Shown: in pieces, positions 1 through 7,079 of the stretch | How positions within the stretch are numbered: the first letter of the stretch is position 1 | Layout: the number at the start of each line of letters is the position of its first letter | Source of the DNA: Phenylobacterium sp. | GTDB taxonomy: Bacteria > Pseudomonadota > Alphaproteobacteria > Caulobacterales > Caulobacteraceae | NCBI RefSeq assembly: GCF_020253645.1 | Contig: NZ_JADCBG010000141.1 | Coordinates: 1 to 51,081 of the forward strand | Direction: 5' to 3' | Length of the DNA: 51,081 bases | Position numbers and translations under genes: made by a program | The notes under the pieces: model-generated | The model's input: only the letters and a program-made list of their open reading frames with translations | Databases searched by the model: none | What the model was told of the DNA's origin: nothing

Positions 1-382
1 CAGTGGTGACCTCACTGGCGATACCGGCATAGGGCGCCTCGCCCCGGGCGGCGGCGGCGATGACCTCCATCCACAGGGCCATGAAGGGGCGGACCTCAGG
101 CTCGGTGGCGATCCGCGCCGCCTCGGCCAGCAGGCGCTCGGGGGGCATGCGCCGCCCGGCCGGCAGGGCCGCCTCCAGCCGCCCGCCCAGCTGGGCCGCC
201 ACATGCCCCATGGCCTCGCCCAGGGCCTCGGCCTTGTCCCGGAAATAGTAGAGCAGCATGCGGTCGGAGATCCCGGCCGCCGCCGCCAGCTGGCGGACGC
301 TGGTGCGCGACAGGCCGCTGGCCAGCAAATGCCCCGCCAGCCGCTCCGTCACCACCTGCCTCTGCGCCGCGCGGACCGTCAT
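1..382 (-). CDS. TetR-family transcriptional regulator (3' part cut by window edge)
   Basis: The minus-strand frame starting at ATG 382 reads as a TetR N-terminal DNA-binding domain. An HTH around residues 25-50 contains the typical ISDRMLLYYFRDKAEAL stretch, followed by the helical ligand domain. The frame is open to the window start, so the C-terminus is missing. TetR proteins are dimeric, usually repressors, that leave DNA on binding a small ligand. Two palindromic operators lie directly upstream (393-408 and 421-436), between this gene and the divergent membrane-protein gene at 453. It probably represses itself and that neighbour. The ligand is unknown; the epoxide-hydrolase-like gene two genes away hints at a hydrophobic compound. 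A longer open frame over the same bases has a composition that is not protein-like and was discarded. Confidence 0.85.
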   Translation of the reverse strand, partial: MTVRAAQRQVVTERLAGHLLASGLSRTSVRQLAAAAGISDRMLLYYFRDKAEALGEAMGHVAAQLGGRLEAALPAGRRMPPERLLAEAARIATEPEVRPFMALWMEVIAAAARGEAPYAGIASEVTT

Positions 383-392
383 CACTTCCCCT

Positions 393-436
393 TGTAGCGC
401 CCGCTACAATATGCCACGAATGTAGCAACCGCTACA
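393..436. promoter_or_regulatory. Pair of TetR-type palindromic operators
   Basis: Site 1 (393-408) is TGTAGCG-CC-CGCTACA, a perfect 7-bp inverted repeat. Site 2 (421-436) is TGTAGC-AACC-GCTACA, a 6-bp inverted repeat sharing the same half-site. The centres are 28 bp apart. Both lie between the divergent tetR (start 382) and the membrane-protein gene (start 453). The shared half-site and position make them probable operators for the adjacent regulator. Confidence 0.75.
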
Positions 437-452
437 TTCCGGGGCCTGGGCC

Positions 453-791
453 ATGACCCTGTTCCGCATCTTCCTCTTCACCGCCCTGGGCGTCATCACC
501 GTCTACACGGCGGTGGTGGTTGCAAATCACGGGCTGAACCTCTTCCCGGCCTTTTTCGGCGACATGGCGGCCATGGGCTGGGCGGGGCAGTTCAATCTGG
601 ACTTCATGTTCATGCTGGCCTTGTCGGCACTCTGGACCGCGTGGCGCAACGGTTTTTCGGCGGGCGGGCTGGGCCTGGCCGTCGTAGCCTTCTTCGGGGG
701 CATGCCCTTCCTTTGCATCTACCTCCTCTACCTCCTCGCCCGGACGGGCGGCGACATGCGCCGCGTGCTCCTGGGCGATGCCCGCGCCTGA
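453..791 (+). CDS. Small four-helix membrane protein, family uncertain
   Basis: The protein has 112 residues with about four hydrophobic segments (roughly 3-25, 48-63, 66-88, 92-108) and no catalytic motif that I recognise. The central QFNLDFMFMLALSALW stretch resembles small alphaproteobacterial membrane proteins of the DUF2834/DUF1475 kind, but I cannot assign a family securely. It starts 17 bp after the second TetR operator and is read divergently from tetR, so it is the likely target of that regulator. The epoxide-hydrolase-like gene follows 24 bp downstream and may be co-transcribed. Confidence 0.75.
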   Translation: MTLFRIFLFTALGVITVYTAVVVANHGLNLFPAFFGDMAAMGWAGQFNLDFMFMLALSALWTAWRNGFSAGGLGLAVVAFFGGMPFLCIYLLYLLARTGGDMRRVLLGDARA

Positions 792-815
792 CCTGAACTG
801 CGGAGACTTCCGCTC

Positions 816-1199
816 ATGAGCGCCCCTTCCGATCCCGCCGCCGTCGTCGACGCCTTCCTGGCCGCCATGGAGGCCAAGGACTACGCCGCCGCCACACCCT
901 TCGTGGCCGCCGACTGCCGCTATGAGAACATGAATGCGCCGGGCACGGTGCATGTGGGCCCGGCCGGGGTGGTGGGCTTCCTGGAGCCCTTCTTCGCCCC
1001 GATCTCGAAGAACGAGTTCCACGTCCTGCGCCGCGCCGTCGCCGGCGACGTCGTCTTCATCGAGCGGCTGGACCGCCACCTCTTCGGGACGAAGTGGGTG
1101 GAGCTGCCGGTGACCGGCGTCTTCGAGGTGAGGGACGGCAAGATCGTCTTCTACCGCGACTATTTCGACGCCCAGGTCCTCACCGCACAGCTGGCCTGA
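816..1199 (+). CDS. Limonene-1,2-epoxide hydrolase-like protein
   Basis: This 127-residue NTF2-fold protein has every active-site position of the limonene-1,2-epoxide hydrolase family. R84 and D86 sit in IERLDR, D115 in YRDYFD, and Y36 and N38 in YEN, matching the Arg-Asp-Asp catalytic set and the water-positioning Tyr/Asn of the Rhodococcus enzyme with near-constant offsets. Members add water to small epoxides in a one-step mechanism. The substrate cannot be told from sequence. It is the third gene of the TetR cluster and probably shares a transcript with the membrane-protein gene before it. Confidence 0.85.
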   Translation: MSAPSDPAAVVDAFLAAMEAKDYAAATPFVAADCRYENMNAPGTVHVGPAGVVGFLEPFFAPISKNEFHVLRRAVAGDVVFIERLDRHLFGTKWVELPVTGVFEVRDGKIVFYRDYFDAQVLTAQLA

Positions 1200-1251
1200 G
1201 GACGCTCGCGCAGGGCGGGGGGCTCTGGCTTTTCGCCCCGCCTGCGCGCAT

Positions 1252-1650
1252 ATGGAGCGCATGACCCAGAGCCCCGCCTTCTTCACCGCCTTTTCCCGCG
1301 GCCTCCGCGGTCGCTGTCCGCACTGTGGGGAGGGGCGGCTGTTCCGGTCCTACCTCAAGGTGCAGTCCGACTGCCCCGGCTGCGGCGTCGACCTGACCCG
1401 CTATCCGGCCGATGACGGTCCGGCCTATTTCACGATCCTGCTGGTCGGCCATCTGGTCATCGTGCCGATCCTCTTCATTCCCTATGTCTGGCAGGGTCCG
1501 CCGGTCATCACCGTGCCCCTGGTCCTGACGCCTCTGGCTCTGGTGACCCTCGGTCTCCTGCCCATCGTGAAGGGCGCCTTCATCGGGCACATGGCCTATC
1601 TGCGTCTGACGTCCGACCAGGCCGAGCGGCACACCGCCGACCAGGCCTGA
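1252..1650 (+). CDS. DUF983 family membrane protein
   Basis: The N-terminal half holds two zinc-ribbon-like pairs, CPHCGEGRLF and CPGCG, followed by DDGPAYF and two long hydrophobic segments (about 60-80 and 85-105). This order is the hallmark of DUF983, a family of small inner-membrane proteins common in Alphaproteobacteria and often near cytochrome oxidase assembly genes. No such genes are nearby here. Function is unknown. ATG 1252 gives 132 residues; an in-frame ATG at 1261 (MTQSPAFF) is equally plausible. Confidence 0.85.
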   Translation: MERMTQSPAFFTAFSRGLRGRCPHCGEGRLFRSYLKVQSDCPGCGVDLTRYPADDGPAYFTILLVGHLVIVPILFIPYVWQGPPVITVPLVLTPLALVTLGLLPIVKGAFIGHMAYLRLTSDQAERHTADQA

Positions 1651-1683
1651 CGGCGGCGCCCTGGGCGAGGGTACGGAGGCGGC

Positions 1684-2094
1684 ATGAACGACGAAACACC
1701 TGCCGAGCCCGACGGGCAAGGCGCGGTCGCACACGATGCGGTCGCAGCGGCTCTGCGCTGCGCCGAGGCGTTCACCGAGCGGTTCAACGCGCGGGACGCC
1801 GCCGGCATGGACGCTCTGCTCCACTTCCCCCACGCGATCCTGACCGGCGAGCGCCTGACAGTCTGGGACGGGCCGGGGCGGCTCGCGCCGGACTACTTCG
1901 ACAAGCTCGCGGCGGAGGGTTGGCGGCGCTCCACCTACCTCTCCCGCGAGCCAGTGCTGGCCAGCCGCCGCAAGGTGCACCTGGCGATCGCCTACACCCG
2001 GGACGGCGCAGACGGCGCTCCGCTCAGCCGCCACCAGGGGATCTGGGTCATCACGTTCGAGGACGGGCGCTGGGGCGTGCGCGTGCGCTGCTAG
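1684..2094 (+). CDS. NTF2-like (SnoaL/DUF4440-type) protein, 3' end at an IS630 edge
   Basis: The 136-residue protein has an NTF2-like pattern: an opening helix (AAALRCAEAFTERFNARDAAGMDALL), then alternating strands ending in GIWVITFEDGRWGVRVRC. No catalytic residues are recognisable. The TAG stop at 2092-2094 uses the TA that would be the IS630 target dinucleotide, with G as the first base of the probable element end. The last few residues of the original protein may therefore have been lost or replaced. Relatives commonly end in a short Arg/Ser tail after this last strand. Function unknown. Confidence 0.75.
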   Translation: MNDETPAEPDGQGAVAHDAVAAALRCAEAFTERFNARDAAGMDALLHFPHAILTGERLTVWDGPGRLAPDYFDKLAAEGWRRSTYLSREPVLASRRKVHLAIAYTRDGADGAPLSRHQGIWVITFEDGRWGVRVRC

Positions 2095-2106
2095 AGCGGA
2101 TTCCAT

Positions 2107-2748
2107 TCAGTCTGCATCGTATCCGCAGCTCTTGAAGTCGTTGGCGCATTCGGTCGGAGTGAAGAGGTCGATGAAGCGTCCGATGGCGTCCCAGAGGGCG
2201 CCGACGGTTCGCTCGGCGGCCTTGCGCAGGAGGGCTTTGAGTTTCGAGAAGGCCTTCTCGATCGGATTGAAGTCGGGGCTGTAGGGCGGCAGGAAGCGCA
2301 GCTCTGCGCCGGCCGCCTCGATCATGGCCTGGATGCTCGGGCGCTTGTGGCTGGAGAGATTGTCCATCACCACGATGTCGCCGGGCTTGAGCTCAGGGAC
2401 GAGGATCTTCTCGACGTAGACCTCGAAAGCGTCGGCGTTGATCGGCCCGTCCAGGACAAAGGGCGCGACCATGCCGCTCGTGCGCAGGCCAGCGACGAAG
2501 GTTGTGGTCTTCCAGTGGCCGTGCGGGACGCTGGCCCTGAGCCTCTCGCCGCGGCGGCGCCGGCCATGGGTGCGGGCCATGTTGGTCGAGGCCCAGGTTT
2601 CGTCGATGAACACCAGCCGCTCCGGGTCCAGCTCGGGCTGGCCGTCGAACCAGGCCTGGCGGCGGCTCAGGACATCGGGACGCCCCTGTTCCGAAGCATG
2701 CCGGGTCTTTTTTTGAGCGTGATCCCGCGCCGGTCGAAGAAGCGCCAC
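2107..2748 (-). CDS. IS630 transposase, second frame (DDE catalytic part)
   Basis: This frame holds the DDE domain: first Asp in [15 protein letters not shown], second in [10 protein letters not shown], Glu in [11 protein letters not shown]. All three catalytic residues and the conserved PPYSPDFNP are present, so the catalytic core looks intact. It has no convincing start of its own. The residues before [12 protein letters not shown] are out-of-frame reading of the first ORF. It is expected to be made as a fusion with the upstream frame by -1 frameshifting at the A7 run. Confidence 0.85.
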   Translation of the reverse strand: MALLRPARDHAQKKTRHASEQGRPDVLSRRQAWFDGQPELDPERLVFIDETWASTNMARTHGRRRRGERLRASVPHGHWKTTTFVAGLRTSGMVAPFVLDGPINADAFEVYVEKILVPELKPGDIVVMDNLSSHKRPSIQAMIEAAGAELRFLPPYSPDFNPIEKAFSKLKALLRKAAERTVGALWDAIGRFIDLFTPTECANDFKSCGYDAD

Positions 2749-3053
2749 AGGGTCGAGACCGCCACGCTGACCCCGCGCCCGGCCAGCAGCGCGCGCAGCT
2801 CCTTCAGCGTGATGTCCGGCTGGACTTGCACAGCCTCCAGGATCACCTCGGCATGGGCCTCGATCCTGTGCGAGGTCTTGTCGCCGCCCTGCGGCTTGGG
2901 GCGGGCATGGCCCTGCAGGCGGCGCAGCTGGTCCCAGCGGATCACGCTGGCCGCGCTCACCCCGAACCGCTCCGCCGCGTCCCGCCGGCTCAGCCCGGCG
3001 TCCACCGCCGCCAACGCCCGATCTCGAAGATCACATGACAAAGGATGACCCAT
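2667..3053 (-). CDS. IS630 transposase, first frame (HTH part)
   Basis: This 128-residue frame starts at ATG 3053 and encodes the DNA-binding half of an IS630 transposase. The first HTH is around [19 protein letters not shown], and a second winged region is around [25 protein letters not shown]. The catalytic part lies in the -1 frame and overlaps from about 2748. The shift would occur at the A7 run (2708-2714 on the plus strand). After the shift the product reads [14 protein letters not shown], which is the standard family sequence. Confidence 0.85.
   Translation of the reverse strand: MGHPLSCDLRDRALAAVDAGLSRRDAAERFGVSAASVIRWDQLRRLQGHARPKPQGGDKTSHRIEAHAEVILEAVQVQPDITLKELRALLAGRGVSVAVSTLWRFFDRRGITLKKRPGMLRNRGVPMS
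2708..2714 (-). other. A7 slippery run joining the two transposase frames
   Basis: On the coding (minus) strand, CTC AAA AAA AGA in the first frame becomes CAA AAA AAG in the -1 frame. Reading through with a -1 shift restores the expected IS630 sequence. This may be programmed frameshifting, or a simple one-base deletion that inactivated the element; the sequence alone does not decide. Confidence 0.6.
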
Positions 3054-3122
3054 GCATGCCGGCCTCCTTCACCAGCACGCAGCTTGAATCACCCCATCAA
3101 TGATTTGGGAATCCCTCCCGAT

Positions 3123-3482
3123 TCACAGCGTAGAGAAACCGCTCGAGAGGCCGAGTTCAGCCCGGGCCTTGCGCGTCAAGCGGGCGGCGACCAGGGCGTG
3201 CGCCGAGGCCAGCCAGCCGCGCACTTCGTCCTCGTCCAGGGCCTCCAGCCGGTCGAAGGCCACCCACTTCGCCCGGGCGAGGTACGGCGCAGGCCGGGCC
3301 TGGCCCGTTTCCACCAGCACGGCGTAGGCGACATCGCTGACCTTGATGGACAGGGCGCCCTCGAGGGTTCTCAGGGCGAACACCCGACCGCCCACCTTGT
3401 AGACGTCGGCGCCGCCCCACTGGACGACCTTCTCCGTCGCGGGCAGGGCGAGGGCGGCGGCCTCGAAGGCCTCCGGGCTCAC
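3123..3482 (-). CDS. MmcQ/YjbR family DNA-binding-like protein
   Basis: The preferred start is GTG 3482, which overlaps the msrA stop by GTGA and gives 119 residues, the usual family length. A longer ATG start would run deep into msrA. Family features are an N-terminal helix ([22 protein letters not shown]), [11 protein letters not shown] in the strand core, and SIKVSD followed by a helical region with [12 protein letters not shown]. The CyaY-like fold of MmcQ/YjbR proteins is thought to bind DNA, but no clear role is established. The overlap implies translation coupled to msrA. The stop lies about 6 bp from the IS630 edge. Confidence 0.85.
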   Translation of the reverse strand: MSPEAFEAAALALPATEKVVQWGGADVYKVGGRVFALRTLEGALSIKVSDVAYAVLVETGQARPAPYLARAKWVAFDRLEALDEDEVRGWLASAHALVAARLTRKARAELGLSSGFSTL

Positions 3483-4132
3483 GCCTTCACGCCCACCCCG
3501 ATGGGGCAGGCCACACCCGTTCCGCCGACGCCGCAATAGCCGTCGGGTACCTTGGCCAGGTACTGCTGATGGTAGGGCTCGGCGTAGTAGAAGGCCGGGG
3601 CCGGAGCGATCTCGGTGGTGATGGCGCCGAAGCCCCGCGCCGTCAGGGCGCCCTGGTAGGCGGCCAGGGAGGCCCGGGCCGCCGCCTCCTGGTCCGTGTC
3701 GAAGGCGTAGATCCCCGACCGGTACTGGGTGCCGATGTCATTGCCCTGGCGCATGCCCTGGGTGGGGTCGTGTCCTTCCCAGAAGACCTTCAGCAGACCC
3801 TCGTAGGAGATGACCTTCGGGTCGAAGTGCACGAGCACGGCCTCGGTGTGGCCGGTGCGCCCGCTGCAGACCTCCTCGTAGGTCGGGTTCGGGGTGAAGC
3901 CGTTGACATAGCCCACAGCCGTGGCGACCACGCCCGGCGTCTGCCAGAACTTGCGCTCCACGCCCCAGAAGCAGCCCATGGCGAACAGGGCGACCTGCAG
4001 GCCAGGGGCGAAGGGCCCCTTCAGCGGCTGGCCGGTGACGAAGTTCACCGCCGCCGTCGGAATGGCGTCGGGCCGGCCGGGCAGGGCGGTTGCAGCGGTG
4101 GGCATGTCGGGCGACTTGCGGAAGAAGACCAT
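3479..4132 (-). CDS. msrA: Peptide-methionine (S)-S-oxide reductase MsrA
   Basis: The protein has 217 residues from ATG 4132 ([14 protein letters not shown]). The active site GCFWG places the catalytic cysteine at residue 54. Family motifs [26 protein letters not shown] and YHQQYLAK are intact, and the C-terminus carries two recycling cysteines ([11 protein letters not shown]) as in the E. coli type. It reduces methionine-S-sulfoxide in oxidised proteins using thioredoxin. The frame stays open upstream through the tRNA-Ser gene on the opposite strand; that N-terminal extension is not real. It is followed by the overlapping mmcQ-like gene. Confidence 0.95.
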   Translation of the reverse strand: MVFFRKSPDMPTAATALPGRPDAIPTAAVNFVTGQPLKGPFAPGLQVALFAMGCFWGVERKFWQTPGVVATAVGYVNGFTPNPTYEEVCSGRTGHTEAVLVHFDPKVISYEGLLKVFWEGHDPTQGMRQGNDIGTQYRSGIYAFDTDQEAAARASLAAYQGALTARGFGAITTEIAPAPAFYYAEPYHQQYLAKVPDGYCGVGGTGVACPIGVGVKA

Positions 4133-4272
4133 GCGGGGCTCCTGGGGGGCAGGGGTGCGTCTGCCGACCAAGATAGGCCCGCCCGCCGCCGATTGCACCT
4201 GCCGCCTTGCCCGCCGCCCCGCGCCGGTATATCTGCACCCGTCCACGCCGGAGGCCTGCCGCCGGCCCGTGG

Positions 4273-4362
4273 GGTGAGGTGGCCGAGTGGTTGAAGGCGC
4301 ACGCCTGGAACGCGTGTATAGGGGAAACTCTATCGAGGGTTCGAATCCCTCTCTCACCGCCA
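4273..4362 (+). tRNA. tRNA-Ser (anticodon GGA)
   Basis: This is a complete class II tRNA. The acceptor strand GGTGAGG (4273-4279) pairs with TCTCACC (4352-4358), with a G-T wobble at the last pair. The anticodon stem-loop is CACGC-CTGGAAC-GCGTG with anticodon GGA. A variable arm and a GAGGG-TTCGAAT-CCCTC T-arm follow, then discriminator G and an encoded CCA (4360-4362). Its 3' end is the left attachment site of the integrative element that follows; the tRNA itself remains intact. Confidence 0.95.
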
Positions 4363-4364
4363 CC
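4349..4364. repeat. attL: 16-bp direct repeat in the tRNA-Ser 3' end
   Basis: CTCTCTCACCGCCACC spans the end of the T-arm, the acceptor strand, the CCA and two bases beyond. The same 16 bases recur at 10755-10770. Integration therefore rebuilt the tRNA end and left it functional. Confidence 0.88.
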
Positions 4365-4502
4365 GGCTATTGTTTTCAATAAACAATTCGGCTTGAAGGG
4401 CGGTTGTCCCCCACAACGTTCCCCATAGAGGGACTTGCTAGGCCATTGCGTGTCAGGCTGTCCCGGGGTCGCCAAACGGCTCCAGACACACCGGCCCGGG
4501 CC

Positions 4503-4754
4503 TTACTCCCCGCCGCTCTTACCTTCGAGAGCCCGGAGCCGGTCAAAGATCGCGCCCAGCATCACATAGAGAAAAACGGGAACGGCGATCAGGCCGATGA
4601 ACGGGACCAGGGAGACAACGGTCCAGGGCCAAGGGTTCACCCCTCGCTTCTTTGAGATGACGAAGGCACCGATTGCGTAGAAGCACTGGATCACCATCAC
4701 TGGCAGGATTTGCAGGATCAGGGCCTCAAGACCTCCTGCGCTCGCATCATTCAT
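4503..4754 (-). CDS. Small two-helix membrane protein of the integrative element
   Basis: From ATG 4754 (MNDASAGG, with GGAG about 9 bases upstream) the product is 83 residues with two hydrophobic segments (about 8-32 and 40-68) separated by a basic loop (SKKRGVNPWPW). No family is recognised. It is the last gene before attL. The layout resembles small phospholipase D-N-terminal-like or superinfection membrane proteins, but nothing proves either. An in-frame ATG 33 bases further upstream is possible. Confidence 0.6.
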   Translation of the reverse strand: MNDASAGGLEALILQILPVMVIQCFYAIGAFVISKKRGVNPWPWTVVSLVPFIGLIAVPVFLYVMLGAIFDRLRALEGKSGGE

Positions 4755-4881
4755 CTCGTCCGCTCCCGCGTCACATTGCTTACGCAAGAGCCTAAAGATG
4801 GATTTTGAAGAGTCGAGAACCGATCAGGTCTCCCCGTAGATCGGTTTCTGTCCCGCTCGCTGTCTCGCTAGTCCATGGCGC

Positions 4882-5106
4882 TCAGCGGCCTTGCAAAAGG
4901 CGGGCGAGCTGGCGGCGGAGGCTTTGAAGGCTCCCGGCATAGAAGCCATGCCTGAGCGCGTTGCGGTTCCCAGCCGGCGGCCCCGGGTTGGTCCCGCCAT
5001 GCATCCGGCATCTAGCCTTGTCCCGAACCTTCGGAGCCTGGCACTGGCCACCGCTCCGGGTTCTCGCCAGGCATCGCGGGGCCTGGGCCAATCGTTCGGG
5101 TTGCAT
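4882..5106 (-). CDS. HGG-motif small protein (HGGxSTG-like)
   Basis: This 74-residue basic protein has an N-terminal cysteine pair region (APRCLARTRSGGQCQAP) followed by CRMHGGTNPGPPAGNRNALRHGFYAG. The HGG plus GNRNALRHG arrangement matches the small HGGxSTG-type proteins that recur in alphaproteobacterial prophages and islands. Their role is unknown. It overlaps the 3' end of the preceding gene by about 95 bases in another frame. Both frames have family-like sequence there, so I keep both. Confidence 0.65.
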   Translation of the reverse strand: MQPERLAQAPRCLARTRSGGQCQAPKVRDKARCRMHGGTNPGPPAGNRNALRHGFYAGSLQSLRRQLARLLQGR

Positions 5107-5791
5107 GGGATCGATCCTCCAGAACGGGCGCGCCGGCGTGATGGTGGAATTGGTCGGCTATCACCGCCTGGCCGCCGTCCCTGACTGAAACGTAGCGGGG
5201 CGGGGCCGGCGGTGGCTCGCTGAGCCGGTGAAGGGCCTCCAGGGTGGCCCGGCTGTTCGCCTGGGCTTTCAGGGCCAGCCGAAGGTAACGGTCCGCCGCG
5301 TCCGGGAATTTCCCAAGGTTGCCCGCCGATCTCCGGAGCATCTCCGAAAACACCGCGTCCAAGGCGATGGCTTGGGCGGCTAGCATCCGCCGCGACGATC
5401 CGGGATCGCCAGCCTTCTCCAGCGTCGCCGCGAGCGCGTCCGCGTAATCGCCCAGGCCTGGCCGCTCGACCTCCGGGCCAAGCGCCTGGGCTCCAAAATC
5501 TGCCACCGCCACCGAATGCCGCAGGCCCGGCGCGACCAGCGCGCGGGCCAGTGCGAGCGCGTCTGTATCCCCGGGGTCTGGCGCTAGAGAGACCACCGCC
5601 TTGGGGCCTTGCGCGGGTTTCGGGTCGCCCTCGCCTTTGGTTATGTTCTCTCCGGTCTTTGGGCCGGCCCGCTTCCGGGTCCGCTCGCTACGGCGCCCAT
5701 TGAGGGGCGCGCTCGCTCCCCCGTCCGCTGGCGCTGTGCCTTGGCTAGATTGTAGAAGTGTCCGGATTTTGGGGACCGATGGTTGTGTCAT
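5012..5791 (-). CDS. Conserved helical protein of the integrative element
   Basis: ATG 5791 overlaps the stop of the upstream HTH gene by ATGA and gives 259 residues. The N-terminal third is low-complexity (Pro, Gly, Arg). The centre (about residues 120-215) is a helical domain with LAAQAIALDAVFSEMLRRS and ADRYLRLALKAQANSRATLEAL. That block is typical of small proteins next to HGG-motif genes in alphaproteobacterial mobile elements. The protein begins MTQPSVPKIRTL, repeating the VPKIRT peptide found at the end of the gene before it. Function unknown. Confidence 0.7.
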   Translation of the reverse strand: MTQPSVPKIRTLLQSSQGTAPADGGASAPLNGRRSERTRKRAGPKTGENITKGEGDPKPAQGPKAVVSLAPDPGDTDALALARALVAPGLRHSVAVADFGAQALGPEVERPGLGDYADALAATLEKAGDPGSSRRMLAAQAIALDAVFSEMLRRSAGNLGKFPDAADRYLRLALKAQANSRATLEALHRLSEPPPAPPRYVSVRDGGQAVIADQFHHHAGAPVLEDRSHATRTIGPGPAMPGENPERWPVPGSEGSGQG

Positions 5792-5897
5792 GCTGTCTCC
5801 GGTGTCCGGATTTTGGGGACGCCTCGACCTGAAACCGGGGCGTCTTGGGCGAGGCTGTCCCCGTGGTGGGGACCATCGCGGAGAATTTTGGGGACCG
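5758..5897. repeat. Direct repeats (iteron-like) across an HTH-gene end
   Basis: GTGTCCGGATTTTGGGGAC occurs perfectly at 5758-5776 and 5802-5820, 44 bp apart. A third partial copy, ATTTTGGGGACCG, begins at 5885. On the coding strand the repeats encode VPKIRT/VPKI, so the peptide motif also repeats across two genes. They may be iterons of a small replicon, binding sites for the HTH protein, or a recombination-derived duplication. Confidence 0.7.
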
Positions 5898-6300
5898 TGC
5901 TTTGCGTCGTCGGGTCGGGTCGCCAGCGCTGAAAGGCATACGTTGGGGCCGCTCCGGTCCGATCGCACCGCAGATCGGTCAGCCGCCAAAGGGTCGCGTG
6001 GCGGACCTTGCGAGCATAGCCGCCGGGCTCCGCCACCTCGACAAACCCTAGGGCCACGAGTTGAGCGAGCGCGCGGTTTACGGTGTCTTTGTCGAGCCCG
6101 GTCCGCTCCGCCGCCTCCCGGACGCTGAGCCGAAGGGCGCCGTTGTTCTTCCCGTCATAGAGAGCCCGCAGGGCGATATAGACCACTACCGCCGCCGGAC
6201 GCAGAGCGCGCCAGGCTAGGGTTTCGATTGTGGCATGGTGGATTTGAATAAAGCGGCCACCGCCTCGCGAGCGCCCGCGCCGATCATGTTTCCTAGACAT
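5788..6300 (-). CDS. Helix-turn-helix protein, possible replication or control protein
   Basis: The 170-residue protein has an N-terminal block (FIQIHHATIETLAWRAL, then VVVYIALRALYDGKNNG) like the winged-helix domains of mobile-element replication proteins. An HTH follows (LSVREAAERTGLDKDTVNRALAQLVALGFVEV, about residues 58-90) and then a disordered C-terminus carrying two VPKI motifs. Its stop overlaps the next start by ATGA. It sits on top of iteron-like direct repeats, which supports a DNA-binding role at its own locus. Whether it starts replication or only regulates cannot be told. Confidence 0.75.
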   Translation of the reverse strand: MSRKHDRRGRSRGGGRFIQIHHATIETLAWRALRPAAVVVYIALRALYDGKNNGALRLSVREAAERTGLDKDTVNRALAQLVALGFVEVAEPGGYARKVRHATLWRLTDLRCDRTGAAPTYAFQRWRPDPTTQSTVPKILRDGPHHGDSLAQDAPVSGRGVPKIRTPETA

Positions 6301-6380
6301 GGGTTAGGACCGCGCCCAGGGCTCCAGGCTGGCCGGTGGCCGCCGTCCGGGGACAGCGCGCCACCGACCGCCGAAGCGCC

Positions 6381-6716
6381 CTAGGACGCCGTGCCGCCCT
6401 CCTTTCTCAAGAACGCCGCGCCCCGCTCGGTCATCCGAAGGATCGCCGCCGACTTGCCGGAGGGGTTGCGCCGGCGCTCGCCGGTAGGCTCGACATGGCC
6501 AAGCACCCGGAGCTCGCTGAGCCTTGGATGCATGGCCTCCCTGGCGACCTTGGAAGCCTCACACACCTCCAGGGCGGTTGCCGGACCAATCCGGCCAAGG
6601 GTCTCCAAGGCGCGCCACTGAAGCGGGCGAGCATGGCGGGCCATGGCCGCCGCTGCGGCCTGACTGGTTCCGTCCGTGCCTTTGCTCCCGGGATGGGCGG
6701 GATACCGGTCAGTCAT
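6381..6716 (-). CDS. Winged-helix protein of the integrative element
   Basis: ATG 6716 (MTDRYPAHPGSK) gives 111 residues. The core QWRALETLGRIGPATALEVCEASKVAREAMHPRLSELRVLGHVEPTGERR is a winged-helix with a MarR/phage-regulator-like pattern, and the end KSAAILRMTERGAAFL forms the wing and last helix. The start overlaps the stop of the upstream small gene by 8 bases (ATGACTGA), so the two are translationally linked. It is probably a regulator of element functions. A longer open frame upstream is a shadow of that small gene. Confidence 0.75.
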   Translation of the reverse strand: MTDRYPAHPGSKGTDGTSQAAAAAMARHARPLQWRALETLGRIGPATALEVCEASKVAREAMHPRLSELRVLGHVEPTGERRRNPSGKSAAILRMTERGAAFLRKEGGTAS

Positions 6717-6903
6717 GCGCGCCTCCCGCCCTAGGGGCATAGCGGCGGACCAGGACCGCCAGCCAATTGGCCTGGCGTTCGGAAATGGGCTCAGCGCGAT
6801 AGGCCAGGCCGCCCAGGAATTGGCCTTCCTTTTCCCGGAGGGGCGCGTCTGTCCGCAGGATCGCGCGCGCCGTCTCGCGGTGGTCAACGGGGGGCTCAGC
6901 CAT
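6709..6903 (-). CDS. Small conserved protein of the integrative element
   Basis: This 64-residue protein contains LREKEGQFLGGLAYRAEPISERQANWLAVLVRRYAP, a pattern I associate with short proteins in alphaproteobacterial prophages and islands. It overlaps its upstream and downstream neighbours by 8 bases each (ATGGCTGA and ATGACTGA). That tight packing supports a real coding unit. Function unknown. Confidence 0.65.
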   Translation of the reverse strand: MAEPPVDHRETARAILRTDAPLREKEGQFLGGLAYRAEPISERQANWLAVLVRRYAPRAGGAHD

Positions 6904-7078
6904 GGTCAGCCTCCCCGAAGATCAGCGCCGCCAGGACGCCGGCCAGGATCGGGCGGACGCCGTAGCGACATCGAAGGATTTGCGCCTGGCGGGTCGCCGG
7001 GTTAGAGAGAGCGCGGACACCGATCAGCAAATCAGTCCGGCCCCTCGCCCTCGTGCGGGGGGTTTTTCTTTGGGTCAT
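6896..7078 (-). CDS. Small basic protein of the integrative element
   Basis: This 60-residue frame has an Arg-rich start (MTQRKTPRTRARGRTD) and a helical C-terminus (ALSNPATRQAQILRCRYGVRPILAGVLAALIFGE). The only evidence that it is a gene is its exact fit in the overlapping chain: it begins 1 bp after the excisionase-like stop and overlaps the next start by 8 bases. No family recognised. Confidence 0.5.
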   Translation of the reverse strand: MTQRKTPRTRARGRTDLLIGVRALSNPATRQAQILRCRYGVRPILAGVLAALIFGEADHG

Positions 7079-7079
7079 G

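Larger units (their letters stand above)
2094..3117. mobile_element. IS630-family insertion sequence
   Basis: The region contains a two-frame IS630-type transposase on the minus strand. The left edge (2094) begins GAGCGGATTCC directly after a TA dinucleotide, the usual IS630 target. The right edge carries the related inverted sequence GGGAATCCCTC (3107-3117). The shared GGATTCC core is clear, but the arms differ by an indel and no TA follows the right end, so that boundary is approximate. The element lies between the NTF2-like gene and mmcQ, and comes to within 6 bp of the mmcQ stop codon. Confidence 0.75.

Noticed and set aside
432-2106. Long minus-strand frames over the TetR-DUF983-NTF2 genes
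   Set aside because: His/Arg/Gly-rich composition without motifs; they are shadows of the plus-strand genes in high-GC DNA.
4133-4363. N-terminal extension of msrA across the tRNA-Ser gene
   Set aside because: The translation [10 protein letters not shown] is the usual artefact of reading tRNA-Ser backwards; the msrA family starts near 4132.
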